Shown here: in pieces, positions 37,412-51,314 of the stretch
How positions within the stretch are numbered: the first letter of the stretch is position 1
How the letters are laid out: every line of letters starts with the position of its first letter
From: Bartonella bilalgolemi
GTDB taxonomy: Bacteria > Pseudomonadota > Alphaproteobacteria > Rhizobiales > Rhizobiaceae
Length of the DNA stretch: 64,000 nt
Direction of reading: 5' to 3'
Assembly (NCBI RefSeq): GCF_023500045.1
Contig: NZ_JAMCOF010000005.1
Coordinates: 1-64,000, forward strand
The notes under the pieces: model-generated
What the model was told of the DNA's origin: nothing
Seen by the model: the letters and a program-made list of their open reading frames with translations, nothing else
Databases searched by the model: none
Position numbers and translations under genes: made by a program

Positions 37412-38737
37412 TTAATGATTAGCTTTTTCAAATTCACGTAAAAGTTTATTACCACGTTTAACTACTTCATCTAACCCCTCTTTTGGTGATTTAGAACCAT
37501 TCAGAACAGCTTCCAATTCTTGATCAAGGATCGAACGAATTTGTGGTAAGCTACCAAATCTTATTCCTTTTGAATTTTCTGTTTGTGGATTTAAATTGAT
37601 TTGTTGAATAGCAATATTTATACCTGGATTCTTATCATAAAAATTTTGGTCTCTACTTAATTCGTAAGCAGCTTTTGTGAGAGGAAGGTATCCTGTTTTT
37701 TGATGCCACTTAACTTGATTATTTGTTTGCGAGAGAAATTTAAGAAAAGCTGCTGCACCTGCATATTCTTTAGATGTATGACCTTTCAAAGTCCAAATAG
37801 AGGCGCCACCAATAATTGAGTTTTGTGGTGCATCTTTTACATCATCATAATAGGGAAGCATACCAAATCCAACATTAAATTGGGCTTCTGAAATAATTCC
37901 ACCGAGTGATCCTGATGATTGTATTAAAATTGCACAGCTTTGTGCCATAAACATTGGTACTGAATCGAGTGCACCAGCTGGACCACCGTAACGAAAGATT
38001 CCTTTATCTGACCATTTTTTAAGATCTGTCCACATGCGTATTTGCAAAGGACCGTTCAATGTTAGTTCTGCATCAAGTCCATCAAGACCATTTCTTTTTG
38101 TTCCTACAGGAATGTTATGAAATACTGAAAAATTTTCTATGCCAATCCATTGTGCAGCATAAGTCATTGTGAAACCACAATTCGCAGCTTTGTTATCAAT
38201 AATTTTTTTTGAAAAATTTTCTATATCTTTCCATGTTTTAGGCGGTTGTTCTGGATTAAGCCCAGCTTTTTTAAAAATATCCTTATTATAAAAAAGAATT
38301 GGTGCTGAAACATTAAATGGCATAGAGAGCATCCGTCCCTGAGCGTCAGAATAATAGCTACTAATAGCAGGTAAATAGTCTAAGGTATCGAATTCTTGCT
38401 GTGTATCAGCCATGAGCTGGTAAAGTGGATAGACCGCACCTTTTGCAGCCATCATAGTACCTGTGCCAACGTCATAAATTTGGGCAAGAACCGGTTGTTG
38501 TTTCCCTCGAAATGCTGCGATAAGTGATACCATACTTTCTTCATACTCACCGCGGAATGAAGGAACAATTTTATAATCAGATTGGGTTTTATTAAAATCA
38601 TTAATAAGATTTTCTGTTTGTTTTCCTAGGTCTCCACTCATAGAGTGCCAAAAGCTGATTTTTGTTTGTGTGAAACCCGTTGTTGCCGCAGTTATAGCAA
38701 TCATAAATGCTGCTAAGGAAAGATAAAGACGATTCAT
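37412..38737 (-). CDS. ugpB: sn-Glycerol-3-phosphate ABC transporter, periplasmic binding protein UgpB
   Basis: A 441-residue solute-binding protein with a signal peptide (residues 1-23, LSLAAFMIAITAATTGFTQ) that delivers glycerol-3-phosphate or glycerophosphodiesters to UgpAE. The mature part is a cluster D binding protein: KISFWHSMSGDLGKQTE, IYDVGTGTMMAAKGAVYPLY, SMPFNVSAPILFYNKD, and GGASIWTLKGHTSKEYAGAA are all characteristic of UgpB. As first gene of ugpB-A-E-C it is expected to carry the promoter. Its upstream region shows no clear Pho box. Confidence 0.95.
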   Translation of the reverse strand: MNRLYLSLAAFMIAITAATTGFTQTKISFWHSMSGDLGKQTENLINDFNKTQSDYKIVPSFRGEYEESMVSLIAAFRGKQQPVLAQIYDVGTGTMMAAKGAVYPLYQLMADTQQEFDTLDYLPAISSYYSDAQGRMLSMPFNVSAPILFYNKDIFKKAGLNPEQPPKTWKDIENFSKKIIDNKAANCGFTMTYAAQWIGIENFSVFHNIPVGTKRNGLDGLDAELTLNGPLQIRMWTDLKKWSDKGIFRYGGPAGALDSVPMFMAQSCAILIQSSGSLGGIISEAQFNVGFGMLPYYDDVKDAPQNSIIGGASIWTLKGHTSKEYAGAAAFLKFLSQTNNQVKWHQKTGYLPLTKAAYELSRDQNFYDKNPGINIAIQQINLNPQTENSKGIRFGSLPQIRSILDQELEAVLNGSKSPKEGLDEVVKRGNKLLREFEKANH

Positions 38738-39061
38738 GATTCATCCCTTTTTGAATTGATGGAGCACGGTTTTCTCAGGACTATTAATGTAATTCATAAA
38801 TATATCATGATGGTTCTCTTTCAGAAAGATGCCAATTCATTTAAACATGAACTATGCAAAGGTCAAACGAATTTGTGTAAATTGACCAGTTTTCAACTTT
38901 TGTAATTGTCTGGATGTGATTGTAATAGCCGGCATTATAAAATGGCAATGATTCCAAAAAAAATGAAAAAAGATAATCAGAGAGGCAAACAGTCAAGGAT
39001 TCTCATATGAGGTGATATAATCTTTAGGTTGATTGTTTACATTCCAATAATATTACCTGTC
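38738..39061. other. Region upstream of ugpB and downstream of the metal-binding protein gene
   Basis: 324 bases that must contain the ugpB promoter, which reads leftward. I looked for a Pho box (repeated CTGTCAT) and found none, and no terminator for the metal operon is obvious. No short gene was recognised. Confidence 0.45.
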
Positions 39062-39973
39062 TTAACGTTCAGTTATAGCGTTAATGATGGTGTTAACATT
39101 GTATTCCATCATATCAAGGTAAGTTGCAGCAGGGCCTCCTTTTTCGGATAAGGCATCGGAATAAAGTATGCCACCAATTTTTAAACCTGTTTCTTTTGAA
39201 ATTTGTTCTATAAGACGAGGATTAGAGATATTTTCAACAAATAATGCGGATACTTTATTGTTTTTAATTTGTTTAATAAGTTTAGCAACATCTGCTGCAG
39301 TAGCTTCTTTTGAAGCGCTTTCGGGAGAAATGATGGTGAGTCCATATTCATGAGCAAAATAACCAAAGGCATCGTGAGATGTAATAATGGTTCTCTTATC
39401 TTTCGGGATAGTGGAAATTCGTGTTGTAATGGTTGTATGCAGTGCTTTTAGTTTTTGAATATAAGTCTGAGCATTTTTATTATAATTTTCACATGATTGT
39501 TGATCGATTTTACAAAGAGCGGCGGCAATATTTTTGACGTAAGTTTCAACATTAGGAATAGCTTGCCAAGCATGTGGATCAATATTGCTGTGGTGATGTG
39601 TCCTATTGCGTTTTTCGTATTTAATTTCTAATGGGGGAATATTAGCACTGACTTCCACAAGAAGCGCTTTTGTTCCAGTTGCTATCGTAAGCCGATTTAT
39701 GAAATCTTCTAAATATAGACCGTTGATGAAAATAATATGAGCATTTTTAATAGTTTTTGCATCACGAGGTGTAGGCTCGTAACTATGGATGCTTGTATTG
39801 GGACCAACAAAGGTAGTGATCGAGATATGATGGTCTCCTACATTTTTTACTAAGTCTGTAAGAATGGAAAAGCTTGTGACAACATTAATTTTTTGATGCG
39901 CAGTGGCAGAAAGTGGAAAGAGAAGTAATAGAATAGAGTTCAGCAGAACAAATTGTTTAGCAAATTTATGCAT
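39062..39973 (-). CDS. Metal (Zn/Mn) ABC transporter, periplasmic binding protein
   Basis: A 303-residue cluster A-I (TroA/ZnuA-type) binding protein with signal peptide (LLNSILLLLFPLSATAH). The metal ligands are visible in the usual order: His in SIHSYEPTPRD, His in DPHAWQAIPN, His in TSHDAFGYFAHEYG, and Asp in LYSDALS near the end. A short His-rich loop HHHSNIDPH precedes the second ligand; it is much shorter than in typical ZnuA, so Zn and Mn both remain possible. The start overlaps the permease gene by eight bases. The order ATPase-permease-binding protein and the upstream palindromes suggest metal-dependent control. Confidence 0.88.
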   Translation of the reverse strand: MHKFAKQFVLLNSILLLLFPLSATAHQKINVVTSFSILTDLVKNVGDHHISITTFVGPNTSIHSYEPTPRDAKTIKNAHIIFINGLYLEDFINRLTIATGTKALLVEVSANIPPLEIKYEKRNRTHHHSNIDPHAWQAIPNVETYVKNIAAALCKIDQQSCENYNKNAQTYIQKLKALHTTITTRISTIPKDKRTIITSHDAFGYFAHEYGLTIISPESASKEATAADVAKLIKQIKNNKVSALFVENISNPRLIEQISKETGLKIGGILYSDALSEKGGPAATYLDMMEYNVNTIINAITER

Positions 39974-40856
39974 GTTGTTTTCTTATGATGGAAAGGATGT
40001 ATAGAAAAGGGCGAGGGAACCAGGTTGCAATGAGTCCAGGTGGGCTTATAAGACAGGTAAGAAGATAGATAGATCCTGCAACTGTAATGATAGACGCACC
40101 AGAGGGCAAGGATGTATGAAAAGAGAGCAGGAGACCAAATACACTGGAAGTTATTCCTAAAATAATTGATAATATACAGATAGGGCCCAAACGCGAAAGC
40201 CAAAAACGGGCAGTGATCGCTGGAATCATCATAATGCCGATGGACATAAGTGTTCCTAATGATTGAAAACCACCAACTAGGTTTAATACCATAAGTCCAA
40301 GTAATAACATGTGAACATATTTTCCTAGTGGAGAGAGTGATTTAAAAAATAGTGAATCAAAGCTTTCTACTACAAGAGCTCGCCAAAAAATACACAGATT
40401 AGTTATTGTTATGAGCATTATAACAGTAATTAGCCAAATGGCCTGTGTATTAATAGAAAGCACTGAACCGAATAAAAGATGCAATAAGTCAATTGTTGAT
40501 CCTTTGAGAGAAATAATCATGACACCTATTGCTAATGCAAAAAGATAGAAGACAGTCATTGAGGCATCTTCTTTTTGAAAACTATTTCGCGAAATCAAGG
40601 TAGCTGCTAATGCGACAATAATACCAGCTCCAACTCCACCAAGAGTCATGAATATGGGAGAAAAACCACAGAAAAGAAAAGCGACGGCGACACCAGGAAG
40701 AATAGCGTGTGATATTGCGTCACCTGTTAAACTCATACCACGTAACATTAAAAATACCCCAATAGGGCAGGCACTGATCGTTAATAAAATGGAGCCAATT
40801 AAAGCATTTTGCATAAATTGGAAATCAATAAAAGGTGCGAGAAAAAATGCGTACAC
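39966..40856 (-). CDS. Metal (Zn/Mn) ABC transporter, membrane permease
   Basis: A 296-residue ZnuB/TroC-type permease with about eight hydrophobic segments. MYAFFLAPFIDFQFMQNALIGS at the start (GTG codon), FLMLRGMSLTGDAISHAILP, and the C-terminal GSIYLLTCLISPPGLIA are typical of the family. It overlaps the binding-protein gene by eight bases and follows the ATPase gene by 16 bases, so the three are one operon. The GTG start fits family N-termini; the first ATG in frame would remove fourteen conserved residues. Confidence 0.92.
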   Translation of the reverse strand: MYAFFLAPFIDFQFMQNALIGSILLTISACPIGVFLMLRGMSLTGDAISHAILPGVAVAFLFCGFSPIFMTLGGVGAGIIVALAATLISRNSFQKEDASMTVFYLFALAIGVMIISLKGSTIDLLHLLFGSVLSINTQAIWLITVIMLITITNLCIFWRALVVESFDSLFFKSLSPLGKYVHMLLLGLMVLNLVGGFQSLGTLMSIGIMMIPAITARFWLSRLGPICILSIILGITSSVFGLLLSFHTSLPSGASIITVAGSIYLLTCLISPPGLIATWFPRPFLYILSIIRKQHA

Positions 40857-40872
40857 GTGTAGATAATCCAGA

Positions 40873-41613
40873 TTAGATAAAATTACTTGACAGAAAAGGC
40901 TCGTGTTTGTGAATTGATATGGAAAAATTAGGTATGAGAGGTGACGTGATAGGATGATTATTGGCGCTTAATAAGTGTGTCGTTTCTCCATAAAAAGCGT
41001 GTTGTTTATTGATATGAATCATTTGTGGAAAATATTCTTGAACAGTAAGAGAATCATGAAGCGCTATAAGAATTGTGCGACCTTTTTGTTGCCAATGAGT
41101 AATCAGTTTTAGGAGATCCTTTTGGGTTTTAAGATCCACACCGTTGAAAGGCTCATCAAGCAATATAATATCCGAATCTTGGACAATAATACGTGCAAAA
41201 AGAGCACGTTGTAATTGCCCATTTGATAGTGTGTTAAGTGAACGGTGAGCAAGTGCTGTAAGTCCAACTATTTCTAGTGCATTTTGAATTTTATATTGGT
41301 AGGAATGTTGGCTTTTCCATAATCCACAGAAAGACCATAATCCCATTTTAACGAGTGTTTCTACATCAACTGGGAATGTTCGATCAATGTCACAGTATTG
41401 GCCAAGGTAAGCAATACGGCTTTTCGTTAGTTTTGTAATTTTACCACTGATCGGTTTAATTAATCCGGCAATAGCTTTAAGAAGTGTAGATTTCCCAGAA
41501 CCGTTATCACCGGTTATTGCAATTAATGAATTTTTTGTCAGTTTTGCTGAAAACTTTTTTATAACAATTCTGTTTGTGTAACCTAATACCACATTATTGA
41601 ATTGTAAGCTCAT
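40873..41613 (-). CDS. Metal (Zn/Mn) ABC transporter, ATP-binding protein
   Basis: A 246-residue ATPase of the TroB/ZnuC type. Walker A is GDNGSGKST (residues 35-43), the signature is LSNGQLQRALFAR, Walker B is IILLDEPFNGVD, and the H-loop is LIALHDSLTVQEYFPQ. It is the first gene of the importer operon. Upstream, between 41645 and 41695, lie two palindromic AT-rich elements resembling Zur sites. A Fur/Mur-family regulator is encoded in the same window at 48169-48582, though nothing ties the two directly. Confidence 0.92.
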   Translation of the reverse strand: MSLQFNNVVLGYTNRIVIKKFSAKLTKNSLIAITGDNGSGKSTLLKAIAGLIKPISGKITKLTKSRIAYLGQYCDIDRTFPVDVETLVKMGLWSFCGLWKSQHSYQYKIQNALEIVGLTALAHRSLNTLSNGQLQRALFARIIVQDSDIILLDEPFNGVDLKTQKDLLKLITHWQQKGRTILIALHDSLTVQEYFPQMIHINKQHAFYGETTHLLSANNHPITSPLIPNFSISIHKHEPFLSSNFI

Positions 41614-41644
41614 ATTGATACCATTCTTTTTAAAATATTTTCAA

Positions 41645-41695
41645 ATATGTTATGTTATATAATTACATATGTCAATAAAATGTTATATTATATCT
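41645..41695 (-). promoter_or_regulatory. Candidate metal-regulator (Zur-like) operator region upstream of the metal importer
   Basis: ATATGT (41645-41650) and ACATAT (41665-41670) form the ends of an imperfect 26-base inverted repeat around TATGTTATATAATT. A second element TGTTATATTATATC lies at 41681-41694. Both contain the TGTTATA / TATA half-sites typical of alphaproteobacterial Zur boxes, and they lie 30-80 bases before the operon's first start codon. The base composition here is so AT-rich that chance is not excluded. Confidence 0.4.
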
Positions 41696-41764
41696 TTTGC
41701 TTTTAGGAGACTTTTCATGGCAATGGGAATATTGTAGAAAATTTAAAATAGCTTTGAATTTCTC

Positions 41765-41801
41765 TTGACGAAATCATGTCTATGTATACTATATATAGTA
41801 T
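41765..41801 (+). promoter_or_regulatory. Candidate nrd promoter overlapping a NrdR-like palindrome
   Basis: TTGACG (41765-41770) and TACTAT (41787-41792) form a plausible -35/-10 pair with a 16-base spacer. The -10 lies inside ATACTATATATAGTAT (41786-41801), a perfect 16-base palindrome that fits the core ACwATATATwGT of NrdR boxes. A second box one to three helical turns away, usual for NrdR, was not found. The first nrd gene begins about 520 bases downstream on the same strand. Confidence 0.5.
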
Positions 41802-42318
41802 TAGAATGGTCAGTGATTCAAAATAAATGCTAAATGCTAAATGTGAATACATTGTTCATTTTATCGCAATCAGATTATTTCATAGTGAAGTACCATATAT
41901 TTTTAGAGTAGCAGTTCAATTAGAATGTCACCTTAGGGGAGTTTTTTTGTTCATTGTCTATGTATTAAAGTTTTTTGTGCTGGAAAACAAACGAAAGCAC
42001 CAACAAAGTGGCTGTAAAGGCTAAAAAGACAGTTGGCTTTATGGTACTTTTAATTAAAAACAGTGAAACGAGAAAATGCTAGTAGGTAGTTGTTGTATAA
42101 CGGAGAACAGTTATTTTAGGACTGTAAGCCGTTTCTTCGTTTGTGCTATGTTTATTTTAAGGAAATGTAGTGATTTAAAGCTACGTTCGTCAGCTTGTAA
42201 GTCATTTTAATTGAAATATGACTAAGTATTTTGGTATGTAATTATTGTGTAAATGTTATGAAATTATCATAATTAATTTGTTTCTAAATTATTTTTTAAA
42301 TTATGAAAGTTGAAAAGA
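41802..42318 (+). other. Long leader before nrdHIEF, possibly structured RNA
   Basis: No convincing gene occurs here; the 65-codon frame at 41827 lacks a ribosome-binding site. Several helices are possible: ACAAACGAA near 41987 with TTCGTTTGT (42136-42144), enclosing about 150 bases. Inside it, AACGG (42099-42103) pairs with CCGTT (42129-42133) and ACAGT (42107-42111) with ACTGT (42121-42125), stacked through a symmetric 3x3 internal loop. GGCTGT near 42011 can pair with ACAGTT near 42030. No known riboswitch signature was recognised. It may be a leader RNA, an sRNA gene, or decayed coding DNA. Confidence 0.35.
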
Positions 42319-42540
42319 ATGATCACTATTTATAGTAAACCATCTTGTGTTCAATGTGATGCTACCTATCGTGCTTTTGATGCTAAGGGTGTTGATTATA
42401 ATGTTATTGATATTTCTCGTGATGAACAAGCGTATAATTTTGTTCAATCTTTAGGATATCGTCAAGTGCCTGTAGTAGTTTGCGATGATAATCATTGGTC
42501 TGGTTTTAGACCAGATATGATTAATGGTCTTTGTGGCTAA
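42319..42540 (+). CDS. nrdH: NrdH glutaredoxin-like redoxin
   Basis: A 73-residue electron donor for class Ib ribonucleotide reductase, with thioredoxin fold. It has the CxxC active site KPSCVQCDATYRAF (residues 7-20), the cis-Pro motif YRQVPVVVCDD and the NrdH-type C-terminal WSGFRPDMI. The ATG at 42319 is preferred over the in-frame TTG at 42310. Its stop codon overlaps the nrdI start in a TAATG junction, indicating translational coupling. Confidence 0.95.
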   Translation: MITIYSKPSCVQCDATYRAFDAKGVDYNVIDISRDEQAYNFVQSLGYRQVPVVVCDDNHWSGFRPDMINGLCG

Positions 42541-42919
42541 TGGGGCTTATTGTTTATTATTCGAGTGCAACGGGTAATACTGAATATTTTGTTTCTCAGC
42601 TTGATCAACGACTTTTCAAAATTGATAAAAAAAATCCATCAATATTGGTTAATGAGCCGTACGTGTTAGCTGTACCTACTTATGCAGATGGTAAAGGTAG
42701 ATTGGCTGTACCAAAAGCAGTGATTCATTTTCTTAATGAAGTGGAAAACCGTGAATTGGTTCGTGGTGTCATTGGTGGTGGAAATCGCAATTTCGGTTGT
42801 TATTATAATTTAGCGAGCAAGATAATTGCAGAGAAATGTTGTATACCTTGTCTCTATCGTTTTGAGCTTCGAGGAACTGAGGAAGACGTTATTTGTGTTA
42901 AAAAGGGATTGGAAAAGTT

Positions 42920-42932
<13 letters not shown>
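42540..42932 (+). CDS. nrdI: NrdI flavodoxin-like protein
   Basis: A 130-residue flavoprotein that supplies the oxidant to build the Mn(III)2-tyrosyl radical in NrdF. The FMN phosphate loop is [14 protein letters not shown] near the N-terminus, followed by [16 protein letters not shown] and [17 protein letters not shown], both characteristic of NrdI. The ATG overlaps the nrdH stop by one base, and the gene end overlaps the nrdE start by 13 bases. Confidence 0.95.
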
Positions 42933-46915
<3,983 letters not shown>

Positions 46916-46919
<4 letters not shown>

Positions 46920-47995
46920 CTACGTTGATCCATTTCTGTAAGGAGTGTCGTCTGATGATCAGAAATGAGTGCATTAATCAGCTCATTTAAATCTCCTTCC
47001 ATGATACGATCAAGTTTATATAGAGTCAGATTAATACGATGGTCAGTTACACGTCCTTGTGGAAAATTATAGGTGCGAATACGTTCTGATCGATCACCAG
47101 AGCCAACTTGAGTTTTGCGGGATGCTGAACGTTCACTCTCTGCTTTTTGTCGTTCAATATCGAATAAACGCGCACGTAAAATTTGGAGTGCGCGTGCGCG
47201 GTTTTGATGTTGTGATTTTTCTGCTTGAACAACCATAATTCCTGTTGGTATATGCGTAATACGGACAGCTGAATCAGTTGTATTGACATGCTGCCCACCT
47301 GCACCAGATGCACGCATTGTATCAATGCGGATATCTTCTGGGCAAATTTCAATATCAATTTCTTCCGCTTCTGGTAAAACTGCAACAGTGGCGGCTGATG
47401 TGTGGATGCGTCCTCCTGTCTCTGTTTCAGGGATGCGTTGTACGCGATGGACACCTGATTCAAACTTAAGCTTAGAAAATACGCCTTTTCCTGAAATGGC
47501 TGCTATAATTTCTTTATATCCACCAACTTCACCATCACTCAAAGAAATGACTTCAACTTTCCAGTTATGAGTATTAGCATAACGTTCATACATACGGAAA
47601 AGGTTTCCTGCAAAAAGTGCTGCTTCTGATCCTCCCGTTCCTGCTCGAATTTCAATAATAACGCTTTTTTCATCAGCAATATCTTTGGGCAAAAGAAGAA
47701 TTTGGAGTTTTTGCTCAAGTTCCTGAATTTTTTGATATAATGATGATAGCTCTTCTTGAGCTAAATTACGCAATTCTGTGTCTGTTTGTGTATCACTTAT
47801 TATAGTTTCGATATCTTCTATTTCTTTACAGAGAGAATTTAATGCTCGTATAGGAACTATAATTGGCTGTAATTCTGCGTATTCGGAAGCTAATTTTACA
47901 TATGTTTCCGCATTTGGGTTCTCAGCCATTTGGCTTTCAATTATTTTGAAGCGTTTTTCAAGTTGCTTCATGCGGTCTTGTGGCAAAGAAACCAT
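46916..47995 (-). CDS. prfA: Peptide chain release factor 1
   Basis: Releases finished proteins at UAG and UAA codons. The 359-residue protein has the GGQ motif in [18 protein letters not shown] near residue 233, which acts in the peptidyl transferase centre, and [20 protein letters not shown] just before it. The codon-recognition domain lies in residues 100-220. The in-frame LALKIEGYQ-type differences seen in RF2 are missing, which favours RF1. It is the first gene of a two-gene operon with prmC. Confidence 0.95.
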
Positions 47996-48168
47996 GGCAG
48001 TATCGGCCTAATTTATTGAATGTTAGAAGTTGATAATATTACACCATTATATTATTGTAGCGGGTAATAAAGAAGAAAAATACTCCTGCCAACCAAATTT
48101 TAGAATAATTTATGTAAAACTTGATGTGCATAAGTAGTTTTTTTCATTATACACATAGGTTTATTAAT

Positions 48169-48582
48169 TTAGGATGTGCGTTTTTTTCCATAAATTTCAA
48201 GACGATGATGAACAATATTATAGCCAAGAGAATGGGCAATTTCTTCTTGCAACTTTTCAATGATAGCAGATTGAAATTCAATAGCTTCTCCTGTGTCTAT
48301 ATCAATAAGATGATCGTGATGTTCGCTTTTTGCTTGCTCAAAACGAGAAGGTCCCCCATTGAAGGCATGGCGATGAATAGTTCCATTTTCTTCTAATGTT
48401 TTCATTGTGCGGTAAACAGTTGATAGCGAAATACTAGAGTCTATTTCATGAACACGCTGAAAAATTTCAAACGCATTCGGATGATCATCTGTATCGGCTA
48501 AAACGTCAAGAATGATACGTCTTTGACGCGTTACTCTTAGACCGGCAATTCGTAATTCTTTTTCATAACTTTGTTTATTCAT
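48169..48582 (-). CDS. Fur/Mur-family metal-responsive repressor
   Basis: A 137-residue metalloregulator. The N-terminal winged helix shows [17 protein letters not shown] and [18 protein letters not shown] (recognition helix), and the metal region has [16 protein letters not shown] followed by HRLEIYGKK. The C-terminal CxxC pairs of Zur and classic Fur are absent, and the sequence resembles alphaproteobacterial Fur/Mur, which responds to manganese or iron. The ATG at 48582 lies 18 bases after the secA stop; the in-frame start at 48621 is inside secA. No strong ribosome-binding site is seen. It may be read through from secA. Confidence 0.85.
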   Translation of the reverse strand: MNKQSYEKELRIAGLRVTRQRRIILDVLADTDDHPNAFEIFQRVHEIDSSISLSTVYRTMKTLEENGTIHRHAFNGGPSRFEQAKSEHHDHLIDIDTGEAIEFQSAIIEKLQEEIAHSLGYNIVHHRLEIYGKKRTS

Positions 48583-48599
48583 TTTAATTTTTTTATTTT

Positions 48600-51314
48600 T
48601 CAGGTGAAGGATCCATGACAATGCTTATATTTTTTTCCTGAACCACAAGGACAAGATTCATTTCGTCCAATTTTCCCCCATGTTTTTGGATCATTAGGAT
48701 TGTGTTTTTGGGGATTAACTAACCTATTTTCGTTTATCTGCATCCATGCTGTAGTGTTATTTTTTTCGCTCTGAGTACTGGAAGAATATTGGGAGCGAGA
48801 TCTTTCCGGTATTTTTGATTCTACGTGTTGTTGAATAATTTCAAAATGCATGAATTTAGAAATAAAATTTTTACGGAGATTGATAAGCATAGTTTGAAAG
48901 AGTTCGAATGACTCTGTTTTATACTCATTGAGAGGATCTCGTTGTGCATAACCACGGAAGCCAACAGCAGAACGTAAATGATCTAAATGAACTAAATGCT
49001 CACGCCATAACATATCAATTGTTTCAAGTAGTATAGCTTTACGAAAGTAAGCGATTATTTCTGGACTATAGCGTTCAGAGCGTTCCTTTTCAAATTTTTC
49101 AACAGCCTTTGTTATGCGTTCTACAATTTGTTCTTCTGCAATTCCTTCTTCGTTTGCCCATTGTTCTATTGGAAGGTTTAAATTGAAAACCTGATATAGT
49201 TCCTTTTGTAAATCTTTCACATTCCATTTTTCTGCGTATGTTCCATATGGAATGTGCGTTTCTACTAGATCTTCAATGACTTCATTACGCATTTCAATGG
49301 TCATTTCAGTTAAATTTTCTGCATTCATAACTTCCATGCGTTGCTCAAAAATAACTTGGCGTTGATTATTCATCACATCGTCATATTTTAAAAGATTTTT
49401 ACGAATTTCGAAGTTTCGCGCTTCAACCTTTTTTTGAGCTTTCTCAAGAGCTTTATTAATCCATGGATGGATAATGGCTTCATTTTCTTTTAGCCCAAGC
49501 TTTTGCAGCATACTATCCATACGGTCAGAACCGAAGATACGCATGAGATCATCTTGAAGAGAAAGAAAAAATTTTGAACGTCCAGGATCACCCTGGCGAC
49601 CAGAACGACCGCGAAGTTGGTTGTCAATTCGACGACTTTCGTGGCGTTCAGTAGCGATGACATAAAGACCCCCAGCAGCTAACGCTTTCTCTTTAAGTTG
49701 TTGAACATCTTTTTTGATTTCTTCAATTTTAGCAGTTCGTTCTGGGCCTTCAGGTATATTCTGCAATTCTTGCCGAATACGTATTTCAATATTACCACCA
49801 AGTTGTATATCGGTACCACGACCTGCCATATTGGTTGCAATAGTCAACGCTTTAGGAACACCTGCTTGCGCTATAATATGTGCTTCCTGTTCATGATACC
49901 GGGCGTTCAAAACTTGAAAATCAGTAATACCTTCTTTTCGTAAGCGTTCTGCTAATTGTTCCGACTTTTCAATAGAAGTAGTTCCAACTAGAATAGGTTG
50001 TCCTTTTTCATGAGCTTGACGAATATCGCGAACAATGGCTCGATATTTTTCCTCTGCTGTTCGATAAATTTCATCATCTTCATCGCGGCGTTGAACGGGT
50101 AAATTTGTAGGGACTTCAACAACCTCAAGATCATATGTATTATTAAATTCTTCAGCTTCCGTTATAGCTGTGCCAGTCATACCAGATAATTTTTGATACA
50201 TACGAAAATAATTTTGGAAAGTAATAGAAGCTAAGGTTTGGTTTTCTGGTTGAATAGTGACATGTTCTTTGGCTTCTAATGCCTGATGTAATCCTTCAGA
50301 ATAACGCCGTCCTGGCATCATACGACCAGTAAATTCATCAATTATAACGATCTCACCATTGCGGACAATATAATCTTTATCACGAATAAACAATTTATGC
50401 GCTTTTAGAGCGTTATTAATATGGTGAACAATTGTAACATTTTCTATGTCGTAGAGGCTTTCATTTTTAAGATGCCCAGCTTTTTTAAGTATTTCCTCAA
50501 TTTTTTCAGTACCAATTTCAGTAAAAGTTGTTGTTTTTTGTTTTTCATCTATTTCGTAATCCTCTGGTGTTAGGAAAGCAATAAATTCATCAATAAGATT
50601 ATAAAAATCAGTACGATCTTCTAAGGGACCAGAAATAATAAGCGGGGTTCGTGCTTCATCAATGAGAATTGAATCAACTTCATCAATAATTGCATAATGA
50701 TGGCCACGCTGTACCATTTGGCTACGGTCAAAAGCCATATTATCGCGAAGATAATCAAATCCTAATTCATTATTTGTTGCATAAGTAATATCACACGCAT
50801 AAGCTGCTCGACGAGAATCGTTATCAAGGTGGTTGAGAATAACGCCAGTTGTCATACCTAAAAAATCGTAGATTTTCCCCATTGTTTCAGCATCACGACT
50901 GGCAAGATAATCATTAACCGTGACAACATGGACCCCTTTTCCTTCTAAGGCATTAAGATATACTGGTAAGGTTGCCATTAATGTTTTACCTTCACCAGTA
51001 CGCATTTCAGCAATTCCTCGGTTATGAAGAACCATTCCACCAATAAGCTGTACATCAAAGGGGCGCATGCCGTAAACACGTTTCGCTGCTTCACGAACAG
51101 TTGCAAATGCTTCTGGTAATAGCGAATCAACCGTTGCTCCTTCAGTTAATCTTTTACGAAATTCAGCGGTTTTTTGGTGTAATTGCTTATCGCTTAATTT
51201 CTGCAATTGTTCTTCTAAGGCATTAATTTGTATTGCTTTTTGGCGAAGTGCTTTTATGCGGCGTTCATGAGCCGAACCAAAAAATTTATGCGCAAGAGCA
51301 CCTAAATTGACCAT
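48600..51314 (-). CDS. secA: Preprotein translocase ATPase SecA
   Basis: The 904-residue motor that drives proteins through SecYEG. The DEAD ATPase starts with [20 protein letters not shown] near residue 100 (Walker A) and has Walker B in [18 protein letters not shown] near 210. Preprotein-binding, helical-scaffold and helicase parts follow ([34 protein letters not shown]). The C-terminal zinc finger is [14 protein letters not shown], the SecB and lipid contact. All parts are complete. It is divergent from the parvulin gene. Confidence 0.98.
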   Translation of the reverse strand: MVNLGALAHKFFGSAHERRIKALRQKAIQINALEEQLQKLSDKQLHQKTAEFRKRLTEGATVDSLLPEAFATVREAAKRVYGMRPFDVQLIGGMVLHNRGIAEMRTGEGKTLMATLPVYLNALEGKGVHVVTVNDYLASRDAETMGKIYDFLGMTTGVILNHLDNDSRRAAYACDITYATNNELGFDYLRDNMAFDRSQMVQRGHHYAIIDEVDSILIDEARTPLIISGPLEDRTDFYNLIDEFIAFLTPEDYEIDEKQKTTTFTEIGTEKIEEILKKAGHLKNESLYDIENVTIVHHINNALKAHKLFIRDKDYIVRNGEIVIIDEFTGRMMPGRRYSEGLHQALEAKEHVTIQPENQTLASITFQNYFRMYQKLSGMTGTAITEAEEFNNTYDLEVVEVPTNLPVQRRDEDDEIYRTAEEKYRAIVRDIRQAHEKGQPILVGTTSIEKSEQLAERLRKEGITDFQVLNARYHEQEAHIIAQAGVPKALTIATNMAGRGTDIQLGGNIEIRIRQELQNIPEGPERTAKIEEIKKDVQQLKEKALAAGGLYVIATERHESRRIDNQLRGRSGRQGDPGRSKFFLSLQDDLMRIFGSDRMDSMLQKLGLKENEAIIHPWINKALEKAQKKVEARNFEIRKNLLKYDDVMNNQRQVIFEQRMEVMNAENLTEMTIEMRNEVIEDLVETHIPYGTYAEKWNVKDLQKELYQVFNLNLPIEQWANEEGIAEEQIVERITKAVEKFEKERSERYSPEIIAYFRKAILLETIDMLWREHLVHLDHLRSAVGFRGYAQRDPLNEYKTESFELFQTMLINLRKNFISKFMHFEIIQQHVESKIPERSRSQYSSSTQSEKNNTTAWMQINENRLVNPQKHNPNDPKTWGKIGRNESCPCGSGKKYKHCHGSFT

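Noticed and set aside
41786-41801. A canonical tandem NrdR operator
   Set aside because: Only one palindrome was found; no second box at about 31 bases on either side, so it is listed only as a candidate.
41827-42024. 65-codon open frame upstream of nrdH
   Set aside because: No ribosome-binding site, no recognisable motif, and overlap with possible leader structure; composition resembles random AT-rich DNA.
41802-42318. Cobalamin or other known riboswitch before nrdHIEF
   Set aside because: The conserved B12-box and other riboswitch cores were not found; only generic helices can be drawn.
48169-48582. Zur or Irr identity for the Fur-family protein
   Set aside because: It lacks the C-terminal CxxC pairs of Zur and the haem motif pattern of Irr; the overall pattern is that of alphaproteobacterial Fur/Mur.
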